Part shown: positions 45,201 through 57,200 of the stretch, one piece after another
How the letters are laid out: each line of letters opens with the position of its first letter
How positions within the stretch are numbered: the first letter of the stretch is position 1
Origin: Lanius collurio
Lineage: Eukaryota; Chordata; Aves; Passeriformes; Laniidae
Reading direction: 5' to 3'
Assembly: GCA_020086605.1 (NCBI GenBank)
Contig: JACBWW010000085.1
Span: 107,442 to 171,441, forward strand
Length of the DNA stretch: 64,000 nt
Program-made: the position numbers and the translations under genes
Notes under the pieces: model-generated
Databases searched by the model: none
Seen by the model: only the letters and a program-made list of their open reading frames with translations
Told to the model about the DNA's origin: nothing

Positions 45201-48200
45201 TTTCTGCCATGGAAGTTTCAATAAACCCCTCACACACCTGCTCCTGCTGACTTGGCCTTCAGGAGTTCCTCTGGTTTGGAAGTCAAACCATTCATCAGCT
45301 CCAACAACCTGCAGCTAACTGAGATGATTTAGTCACCTCTGCTTGTAAACTGCCCTGCCCAAACCAGTTGTGGATTTTTTCCTAATTCCAGGGCATTAGG
45401 ACACCACATCACCTTCACTGAGTGACCACTAAGACAAAAAGGAAAATAAGTCACCAATTATGTGTGTGGTGACCAGGAGGAGAAACTTGCCCAAGGTGAG
45501 GCTGCAGACAGGCAGGCAGGGAATCAGAGGGGTGCTGAAATCCACTGGCACAACACTTGTGAGATCTCAGTGGGCTGGATTCCTGGGGTTTGGGGCCACC
45601 TGATTTTTCATCTTGTTTCACACTCAGTTTGTGGCTCCCTTGCCTAATGCCTTCCCCCATGTTGCTGACTGTGTCCTGCTTCAGTCATTCAAGTCTTTAG
45701 ATCTGACAATATTTAATATTCTGGTATTGTCAAGGTATTTTTTAACTCATTTTCACTTGGCCCAAGCCCAGTCAAGCTCCACATGCCCTCTGCAGGCATC
45801 ATTACTACAGACCAGCTATCTTACCAAATGTTTTGTACAGATCATCGTATCCTACAGATTATTCCCTCAAAGTACAGAAAATGGTTGCAATTACAGATGC
45901 AAAAAATGCTAACTGCAGCTGGGGAGTCTTCCTTAGAAGTGCAGCTTCCAAGAAATCTATAGAAAGCTGTACCAGACACGCCTTCTCAGCTCACAGTTTA
46001 CGTCAAGTCCTGTTTAAAGGCACTCCAAGGAAATATATAAATGTTAAATGAAACTGCATTCTGATATGCTAAAGACTTCTGATGCAGTCCCAAAGTCTGT
46101 TCTCCTCCAAAACACAGAGACAGAAGCAAAGCAGAACAACTCAGGCTGTAAATGAATTACTTGTTTGAAGCCTCCAACCCACAGAAGTGCTGAAGGAGAA
46201 GTTGTACAAATTCCTTTTTAGCCAACAATTCTGTACAGACTTCTCAGGGACTACTCATCTCAACGTACTGACAATCTCTCAATGTGTTTTACAGCTTTTA
46301 AGCCACCAGCTTTGGTTCAAAGCAGAGCTTATGAACAACAGCCTCCTTAGGAGGCTTTGCCTGCACCATCGCTGGGAGCTTTCTCTCCTTTTCTCATAGA
46401 TTGGAGTTACCTTAGGAAAAATATCCCTGCCCTCCACACAGCACTCAATGGAGAATAAAGGATTTGGGACCCTTCAGAGGGTAGAACATCAGCAGAGGAG
46501 CTCACAGGTGGGGACTGGGCAGCACAGCTCAGCTCCAGAGCACACTTGCTGAATTAAAATTCAGATTATGGGTATGGCTGTTGCTGCCAAGAGCAGGCAG
46601 CACATCCTTTCTGGCCAGGCAGAGCAACTTGTTCTCCTTTCTTGTCACCATCAACTGTGAGGAAACTGTGGAGGAGCCTCAGGCCCCTAAGACTGGAAGG
46701 ACACCACCACAACCTCCAGCATCTCCAGCCACTTCCCACTGCACCCAAATGCCAGCACCTCTGTCCAGGAGTGGCTGTGTCTGTGTCGGATGCTGGGAGC
46801 AGCCCAGGAGATGACAGCTTGTACTTTCCCTGGAACTGTGTCAGGCATCATAAACTCAGCATCAAAATCCATATTCAGGGATGCCAGAGGGGCCTGGCTG
46901 CCTAAGTGTTGGTTTGCAGCAGCAACTTGTCATGTAAATGCAAACAGAAGCAGCACTGTCAGGTGAACCCCTGGGGAAATCAGCCTCTCCTGCCTCCACT
47001 CCTCTCTGCTCCCTTTTCCCTGCTAGCCAGGCAGGAGGGACATGCCAGGGAATTCTTCTTGCAAGCCCTATTCCCTGAGAACATTGAGCAGGGCAGAAAG
47101 GAGGGAATAAAGTCCAATACTGTGTTATTTGCTAGTATTATGGGAAGCCCATGAGGTGGCACTAGATGAGTGGCTTCCAGTGCTGCAAACAAGCATTTTG
47201 GGAACACAACAAAGTACAGAACACCACAACCTGAGCTGAGGCTCCCACAGAGCAGTTCACAAAGATTTCCGCTGTCCAGTAAGAAGCAGAGAGAGGATCC
47301 TGCTCTAAGCTGCCTCTGGGAAGAGCATGGATGTAGGGCTTTGACAGAGTCCTTCCTATCTTGCTCTTCCTCCACAGAAAAGGAGTTCACTGAGCTGCAT
47401 GAAGGTGTCATGAAAACCACCCACAGCAGCCACTGATGACCAGGAGCTGGGATGAACTGGCCTCCAACTGAGCTCAGCTAATTTCAAACTCCTCCTTTGA
47501 CAACCCCTTCCCAGAAACACCAGTCCAAGGTACCAGAAGGGCCCAGAATCAAAACCACCGTGCTGGGACGAGAGGGGTGCCACCTCCAGTGTCACCCAGC
47601 ACTCACTTACCAGACACTCGATCGACACTGTACATCCTCTCCAGCCTTTTCCTGTGCCACCCAGCCTCGCCAGGTGGGTGCTGCTCCAGCTCAATGGACT
47701 GCTGGGAAGGGGCAGCCAGCCTGGTGCAGTTGGGGCACTCCTTGGAGCCCTGGCGGCCGCCTGGCCAGGCCTTGCAGTGCCGGACGCCATGCGAGCCGCC
47801 GGCGCCGTGCGCGTGGTGGCCGTGGTGACACTCCTCGTGGGCAGCCCCTTTCATCACCACCAGTTCCATGCTGTCGTTCTCGTGCTCCGACAGCATCGGC
47901 CTCTCGCCAGAGATGGTGTAGACTCGTGGCTTCGGGCCCTCGCTCGGCATCTTCTCCGCCTGCTCCTCGGTGAAGCTCCTCTCGAATTTGCCGTCCGAGA
48001 TGACCGAGAGCCTGCGCTTGTTCTGGGCCGCCTGCTGCATCTCAGGGGAGTCCTCCTGCCCGATGTAGGAGTCTGCCAGCAGGTGATCTGAAACAAAATC
48101 CACATTTTCCTTAAAGGAAAGCCCCACAGACACTGGAAAACTCAAGAGGCTCTTTGCTACTGCTGTGTAGGGGAGACAGATACAGGAGGTCCTCGCAGGA

Positions 48201-51200
48201 ACCATTTCAGATGAGCCTTCTGAAATGTCCACTGCCACCTTCTAAACCTCCAAAGCAGGCACTGAAATGAGAGATATTTCTCACAAAGAGGCCCAATATT
48301 TTAAGCATGTGGGGCCACCAAACAAGGCTAGAAGCAAAAGCAGGTCTCACTGCACAGCCTGAAAATGCTGCCATGTAAGACAGCCCTGGTTCAGCTGCAG
48401 CCCCACTCAGCCACACGAGGGCTACAGAGCCGGTCACAGTCTGCAGGACAAGGACCAACTTCTCCAAGTGCCAAACTCTGAGTGTTTGGTGCATTAAGTT
48501 CTTTCAGAACACTGGCAAAGGGGCAAACCAAGAAGGTTTGGCGTTGTTTTTTTTTTTCCCTCCTGATTTTCTGCCAGGTGGTTTGACATGAAAGAAATGC
48601 AGCAAGAATTTCAGCTGCCAGCTGCAGCACAGCACCCTGCTGCCAGCACACCCCGGTCTCACAGATGGCCACGGCACGGCCCGTGGGAGCTGTCCTGAAG
48701 GAAAACACAGCCACTGCCTTTGTAGGGTAGGAAGATCGAAAGGAGAGAGGCCCATGAGTGCAACTATCTTTGGAGCCCACACACTGGATGAAGTGCCAGG
48801 AAATCTCAGCATTTCCATGGCAATTCCATGCATGAACCCAACAGCAGCTCCCACCCACCTGCTAATCCTTTTTCAAGTGGCTGTTAATTACCTCTTACAC
48901 TTCCCTTCAGATGGGAAGCAGCTCAGGGACTGGCAAAAAGGCTCAGCAGGGAATGCGTTATTTATGTGACTACTACCCAAAAAATGAAATCATTAGTGTC
49001 CAGCACAGACAGAAGCACCTAAAACAGAGGCAGAAAGCAAACCCAAGCCTTTACGTCAGTAGATATTTAAGAAACATAATTTCTGTAGGTATGGAGTCAT
49101 GACCTGGAAGAATTTGTCCACAATTTGAAGGCTTGGCTACCTTGTAACTGGTCATGAAGTGAAGGAGGAAGAGGAGATCTACCTCTGGACAAGAGTGCTG
49201 GTGTATGTGTGTAACATGGACCTTTCACTGCTGCCTATGAAGTGCTCCCGTGCCCCTCTGAGAGGAGCCCTCCCAAGCTGAGGCCATACACTGTCAGCTT
49301 TTGAATCTGAAATCCATGCTGGAACGTGCTCACATTGCCCAGGGCCTCCCTCCTTGCTCAGTTTGCAACCAGAACCGAGCTGGTACCAGTACAGGGTGTC
49401 ACTCTTGTCTCATTTTTCTGCTTGAGATACAACTTCCTCCAGCATTACTAGGAAATAAATCCACCTCTGGCCACTCTGCTCAAGGAATGACTGTCAGGGC
49501 TGTTCAGGCTGACACAAGCCAGGTTTCCTTTCACTTGTCTCCTCACAGTCTTTGGATACTGGAGCTGGCAGTTCTGTGACTGCTGGAGCTGGCCAGGAGG
49601 AGACACTGCAGGAGTCCTGAAGAAAGGGCTTTGCCTTTTGAACCTGCAGCTGATGCTCTATCCAGGCTTCACACAAAGTCAAAAATCCATGTCCAGGTGT
49701 AATGAGGGGCAGTGCCCCTCAGATATGGCCCAGGCAATGTGAAAGGATGGCAGGGCTCTACTTGCCCCACGGTCAGTGAGGACATCTGCATCTGCTGCAG
49801 AGGGAGCCTGATGGACAACAAGGACCATTCCAGCAGAAGAAGATGCTCCACAGGCTGTCATCCAAAAGCCTGTACCCACCTGCAGGGTAAAGTGTCACAG
49901 AGCAAACAGTGCAGAGAGCAGTCACAGGCTCCAAAGTCTCTCCAACCAAGTGTCACCTCTCAAGAGGCAGCAGGTCCCCTGCATCTGCTCTCCAGCAGCT
50001 CAGATCCTCCCAAGCTCCAGGATTAACTGTGCTCTAGAGTGGGCATGTCTTGGGAAAACACCACCAAACGACTCCTTGAGATTTGCCAAGAACTGTGCTC
50101 GCTAATAGTGCCAAGCAAACCATTTTTAAAATTAAAAACAAAGGCCAGCTCTAAGTACTCGTCTCAACTTGTCAAATTTACTAATCTGTGTGGGCACAGT
50201 GACGCTACAGATTTCTTAAGACACCACAAAATCGTGGCTGACAGCTGCCCTGTTCCTCCTGAAACTGATACTTGTATGGAAGATGAGCAGGGGGAACACA
50301 CAGGAGTGTCACCTTCACTCACACACTGACAGCCCTGGAATTCAGAGATCCAGGAACTCCTGAGCTCTGGGATCTGTGGCTAAATGGAAAAATGAAGTCC
50401 CCAAAGCATAATATGCCTGAAAATTCTCATGATCACAAGAGCAAAGAGATCAATTCCAGTCTCTGTTTTATAAGCACTGAGGTCTGTTCAGCTCCATAAA
50501 ATTTACAGACATGTAAGTGGGCCATGACTGGTTTCAAGTAAGAGTCAATCTTGTACTGAAATCCTGGCAAGACTGACCAGATATATTTGACATAAACTAC
50601 CTCCCTGATCTAGCATAAAAAATGTGAGGATAATTCTTTCTTCCGACCTCATTTGTCCCCTCCTCAAGGTGTCTTCACTTGTACTTATGTAAGAGTTTTC
50701 ATGATCTACAATACAAAGGGCTGCCTGGGCTTTCCTTTTGTAAAACAATTGCATAATTCTTCATTTTCATTCAATTTAGCACCTTCAGTAATTACACACT
50801 GGAGAAGCAACTTCATATGCAAAGGGAGTATGAAGCTTTATTCAAGAGTAGTCGTTAATAAAGAATTTATCTACAGAAAAAAAATAGTGTGGAAGGAGAA
50901 GAGATTCAAACATCCATCATAATGAATTATTGGCCTCTAAAACAGAATCCACACCACTTCAGGAGCCTGTGCATTGACATACACGAGGTCACACACACCA
51001 GCAGCCTCAGGATGCAACCAGTGACCCTTGCCTGTGCTTGCATTGAACAGGATTCAGGTGCCAAAGCACTGCACCTGTTGCCACGATGGCATTTGAGGTT
51101 AATAGTTGGCTCCTGTTAGGAAAGAAGTCAGGCTGGTTCAGGAATCAATGCTGAATTAGAGCTGAGCCCCAGGGATGTTGGGTGAGGAGAACCAAGGGAC

Positions 51201-54200
51201 AGTAATGGGAGCTCAGCAGTGACTGCAGCTGCCTTCCGGAGTCAGCTGCAGCAGGCTGCTGTTAGCACCCTCCTCTTACTGCTGCTCCCTTCTTCTCATT
51301 TTCACATCACTCTTGCCATCTCTCCCACTCCCAGCTGCTCCATGAGCCTGCCATGGCAGCCCTGGCCAGCATGACTGGGCAGCCTGGCACAGCTCCCTCC
51401 TCTCCAGCTGCTCCCACAGAGCTCACCTGGGAACGACTCTGCTCCCCCACCTGCCCTCAGCAGCAACACCTTTGTCTCACACAGCTGCAAAGCTACTCAG
51501 GACCAGATAAATCAGCTTCCTCGGGTTCTTTTCATCTTGATTCCTGCTCTACATGGATTTGTTGTACATGAGGGACTGAGCAGCAAGATGAGGGAAGACC
51601 AGTGTGCTTGATTTGTAGATCACATGTCCATTGGTACCAGAAACATCCAGATGGCATTTCTATCCCTTCCCTGCCTACCTAGGCCAAGTCCAGCAGGACT
51701 TGACACCCACTCCTGAGGGCCAAACCACTTCTCATTCCCCTGGTTAGTACCTGAACACACATCTTTCTGTCTTTTTGGCTTCACTTGCTCCTGTCTGACA
51801 TTTTTCTTCACCCTCCATGCAGCAGTGCCCAACACAGGGCACAAGCACAACCAAAGACTGACAGCAGTGATAATCTGTGCTGGGCAGCTGGTGGTGTCTC
51901 GGGGAAAAAGAATCCACATTCTCAGTACATGTAGTTCCTGATAATTAGGCATTTGTTAGTATTAGGTACTTACAATACATCCTTTCTCATTTGGTAACTC
52001 TAGACTGAGCCCTCACTCTGACTTAGGGAACTGAGAAAGAACTTGCAACATTTTTCCTTCCACTTCCACCACGTTTCCCCAGAGCAGGGAACGTGCTGGG
52101 ATCAGCCCCAGCTGCCTGATGCCCATCCACAACCCTGGAGCCAAACTCCTGTGTGCTGCAGACTGCCTTGTGACCCCGTGGGATGAAGAGTTTATAAATC
52201 AAGGCAGAATACAGCCACAAGGCATAGACAGAAGCACCAAATTTATTCCTGTATTTAGCAGCTAAACTGATGATTAAAGCACCTTAGATTTAAAGTCTCT
52301 GCTCCAGCATCAGAGGCAAAGTGGCAAAGGGGAATCCAGAAAAATCCTATTAAAAGAACATCTGTCAACTCAGCAAAAGAAAAATTGTCAGAGAGACAGC
52401 TCTCCCTTCCCTGTTCCTCCTCAGCTGGAACTCCCTGGACCTGATGTTTATGACAATTAAGTTCCAACTTTAAATGAAAGAACTGCTGCAGTCACTGAAG
52501 ATGAATGGAAAGTTTTGGGGTGTACAGCACATGGCCTTGCTCACAGAAGTAGGAATGAAGTTACTGATGTTTTTACCTTGCACCAGGAGGAATCCAGGTG
52601 ATTCCCTCAGTGAGGAGAGCCGAGGGCACTGCAAACCCCATAATAACCATTCAAACAGCACAGCTGAGCAGTTTCTCTTGCAATCCCAACTCCAAGACCT
52701 CCCACTGCCCCTCAGGTGTGCTGGCAGGTCCTGGTCCCCTCTGCTCCCTCTCAGAGACAATGCAGAGCTTTCCCTCACGCCAGCTCTGTTCTCCAAACAC
52801 TGTGACCCTCAGCACAGGACAGGCAGCCCACCCTGCTGGGCTCAGGGCTGAAATGTGATCAATAAATAGTCATGGGAAAAAATGGGAATTTTGTTCAAGT
52901 TATTGAAGCATGAGGCAGAGATACAAGGATGAGAGATACAATAATAAAAAAAGGTCACAGTGGCATTTCAGCCATGCAGTAGCTCCAGAGCCAAGTGAGT
53001 AGACGGAATCACAGACCAGCTGGGGATGGAAGGGATCTCTGGAGATCATCCAGTCCAACCCTCTGCCAAGGCAGGGTCACCTTGAACAGGTGACACAGGA
53101 ACATGTCCAGGTGGGTTTGGATCGTATCCAGAGAGGGAGGCTCCACAATCTCCCTGGGCACCTGTTCCAGGGCTCTTTTTACCTTCCTCATGCTGAGGTG
53201 GAACTTCTTGTGGTTTAGTTTGTGGCCATTGTTCCTTGTCCTGTCACTGAACACAGTCTGGCAGCATCCTCTGACACCCCCAGGAGATATTTATGTGCAT
53301 TAATCAGATCCCCTCTGAGTGTTTTCCGCTCCAGACTAACCTGACCCAGCTCCTGCAGTCTCCCCTCATATGAGAGATGCTCCAGACCCCTCATCAGCTT
53401 TGTGCCTTCTGCTGGAGCCTCTCCAGTAGCTCCTTGTCTTTCTTGAGCTGTGCACAAGGACATGCAGTGTTCACTGTGGGTTCCCTGACCAAGCCAACCC
53501 CACCATGGGCACCCTGACACCGCTGCTCCCGAGGAGGGAACATCACACACTGCCCTGCAAAGCCACAGGGAACAGGCAAAGGCTGCTTCTGGAAGGGAGC
53601 TGCTCTGAGAAACCAGAAGGTCACTTAGCTATGACAAAATGGTTCCAATTAGTCTTCTCTGCTCAAATGGGATTTGAAAACAAACAAACTCAAGACAGCA
53701 TTGACCTGGCATCTCGTAGGTGAGTAACCTTTTAGTCTGGCCTGTAACATTAATGTGAATAGATGAAATTGCTACTGTGAGACAGGACCCGAAGGAGCAA
53801 GTGGCAGCTCCATCACCGGCCTCAGCATCTCCATGGTAACGTCGTGACCTACGTCTTTGTTCCCTTTATAAGCCAACAACATATTCCCTAGCAAGTTCCA
53901 GGATACACCCACACCATGGTTGCACTGGCTGCTGCTGGAAGCGGCCTGAAGCCCTCAGAGATGAGATTTCACATCCCCGTCCTGTCCTGAGCTCAGGCCA
54001 CCTACAACTCCCTCCAGAGCATGGGCTCTTCCTAAAAAGGCCACATCTGCCTCATCAGCACAGGGATACACCAAGAGCAGGGCCAGGTGCACAGCTGGGT
54101 CTGTCCTGGGCACAGGACGAACATCCCCTAGAAAAAAGGCCACCCTGGCACTTACCCTGAAGCAGGCTCTGAATGTCCCTCCCAGAGCACTAAACAGCTG

Positions 54201-57200
54201 CAGCTTTACTTGCTGGTGGCACAGAAAGCTCAGCTCGCAGGTCACTCAGCCTGAAGCACCTGGGAAGCCTCACCTGGGGTTTCTCCAGCCCCGTGCCAGT
54301 TTCTGGCAGCATCAGGAAGCTCCTCTGTGTGTGCCTGCTCCCTCCACCCACATGGCTGATCCAGTGGTGGCTCCACACCCGGCACAGGCACAAACATGGT
54401 TTTGCTCCTGCCAACCCTCCCCACTGCCACTTGGCTTGGAGAAGCTCAAAGGGCCCTCTTCTCCTTACACACTCACATTGATGACTGAAACATCATTCAA
54501 GAAACAGAGGAAAGACACAAAGATTACTTTCTTTGAGCTTAAAAAGAAGCCTTTTCCAGTTTCAGATAACTGCCCCCTTTGGTTTGTCCTGATGCCAACC
54601 AGTAGCCATGCTGGTTTAGCAGGAGCCACAGAGAATTTGGCTTAAGGCCTGCTAGGCAGCTCCTGCCCAAGGCCCATCACCTCTGCAGCACCAAGGACAC
54701 CTTGGATTTGACCTCTCCCTCTCTCTTGCTTCCCACACAGCTTGCCCAGAGCAGCCAGTCACAGCAGGCAGCCTGGTGCTGCATCCCACAGCCCCACACT
54801 CCAGCAGCAGCAGCTGCCCTCCCAATAACCCCTCCAGGCAAAAACAGGTCAAAAGAGTAACAGCAAATAAAACCCCCACAGCTCCCTCCCAATCCTTGTT
54901 TCTGAATCCCAGCTCACCAGGATGGATCCCTGCTTCCCCAGACAGCGGGGAATTTCTCAAAGGCTCTCCTTGCTGTCCTTTTCAGTGTCACTGCCCCCAT
55001 GACCTGGTACCTTTTCCTCTCACAGTCCCAGAACATGGAGATAAAATCTAATGCATTATCTCAGTGTGGGGCCTCTGACACCCAGGCTGGAGAATGTCCA
55101 AAATTCCACAAGCTCTGTGAGACTCTGAGTGATTATTTCTTCCATGCTTTATTCTCTGCAGCCTTTTTACACTTCCCTTTCACAATATTTCAATCCCTTT
55201 CCGCATCTTTCTTCTAAGTCTGTCCCAAAGGACACCCACTTCTACATTAAAAGGTACCAGAAAGCTACAAAAGTCAGCAAAGACTCTGGCCACAGCCTTG
55301 GAGGCAGAAGGAATGCTGAACAAGGCAGAGTGCTCTTCGTAGGAACCTTCCCAGACCTTCAGCCTGCATGAATAAGCCAGCAATTAATAGAGGCAGGAAG
55401 AAAGCAGGAGATGCATCACCACCCTGGCACCAACTCCCTCAACACATCCATATCCTATCACCTGCAGCAGAGTCCAACCCTACTTTTCTTTCTGATTCCT
55501 CAAAATATTTTAAAGATCAGGGGAAAAAAAATCTGAGTGATCCCAAAGGGACAATTCCTCCATCCTCTGCATTCATAGCCCATCACCAGGCAAGTGCCCT
55601 GTTCCAAAAGGGAAACAAAGGGAAAAATCCCCTGTATTGTCATCATCCCTGACATAGCCTCTGAGAAAGAGGAGAGGTAAGTGCACCTCCCCAGTCACCT
55701 GGAAAGAAATTCTTCCAGAGTAAGGCACTGAAGAGTTGCATAGGAATAGATACACAACATTTCTGAGCCTGGAAGTTCTTGGGTCTCACATCAGGAAGAC
55801 TCAGAAGTTGTAACCAACCCTCCCCCTCCCCTTTTCTCCCTCCAGGTACACCCTGCAGCACCTGCAAGCCTCTCTACCTCGTGCAGGTCTGCAACTCCAC
55901 AGCTACTGCCCCAGCAAAGCAAGCAGAGCATGAACACAATGCACTTTTACTGAAAACAGAAGGTGAACACAGCCCTGCACATAACTCAGCCCTCATTTCA
56001 GTGCTTGGATGAGGCAGCTGGCCCGTCCTGCTGATCTACAATCCCTCTGCAGCTCTTCATTACCACTCCCCAATTCCTCCAAGACATTCTGCCACACACA
56101 AGCTCTCCAGAGGAGCCACCACAAATAGAAGTTATGACTGAAGAAGCAGCTCTTTGATCGGCTGTGGAATGTGAAATTATGAGGGATGCAAAAGCCACTA
56201 TATCTTCTTTCCTTGGAGTTGAGGGACTAAGAAGATAAAAAAAAGGCAAAGCAACATGGACAATCCTCACAGAACAAAGTGCAGCAGAAGTGGATCAAGT
56301 TGGGGCAGTGTCTGCACATGTGGCATCTCCCTCCATGTCTCCTGGGGCTGCCTGGGGTGTCAGAGCTTCACCCCTCTGCCGAAAATAAAGCAGCAAAGAA
56401 CCGACATCCCAGATTCACACCTGCCTCATTTTCTGCATGAGGATTGCCCGGTGCAGGGAGAGAGAAGGGTTCTGGCTCTTGGGTCCAGAAAAGGAGGATC
56501 CTGCCCTTCCTTCCTCTCTTTATGCCTTCATTGTCCCACTGATGGCTCTACCACCTTCCTGCTCCTCAAAACCCACAACTCTTTTCCCTCACTGCATTCA
56601 TCAGTGACTTTAAACCTTCCTTAAACCATTTTCTTCTGGACTGAATCAAGGCCTGACTCCTTCCAGTCATATTTAGGCCAGAGCCTTCATCCCAGCTCAG
56701 TCTGCCAGCAGTGCAGGGAGCACCTGGGTGCACAGCTGGGGTTATGACAGCAAAAACAGGTGTGTCCCACCTGGAACAACACTGAAGGAGACAGCTCAGA
56801 GTTGACAGACACACACAGGCACTGAGGACTCAATGCTTTGGAGCACTGAGCTTTCAGGACCTAAGCCACCAACACATTCAAGTGGGAATTCAACCACAGG
56901 ATGCAGGTGGGCTCCTCCCTGCTCACATTGCCTCTGCCTGCTCTCTGAGGAGCTGGAGCAGATTCACCTCTGGATCTGTGCTAGGTCTTCAACTTCTGCA
57001 GCAGAGGCCCTTCCTTTGCTTCCCTGGAGTCACTGGGTGACACCAATCCTCCCCCACCACCCTGCCCAGCCAAAGGTGAAGCCTCTGCAACTTGCACAAG
57101 TGATCCTGAGATGGAATTTCTGCAGGAAGGAAAGACGTGACTTCCCTGTCATGGGGCTGCTGGGATGAACTAAAAGGAGCCAAATTTTCTACTCGCAGTG

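Noticed and set aside
47654..48091. 145-codon plus-strand frame
   Set aside because: Antisense shadow of NSMF exon 3.
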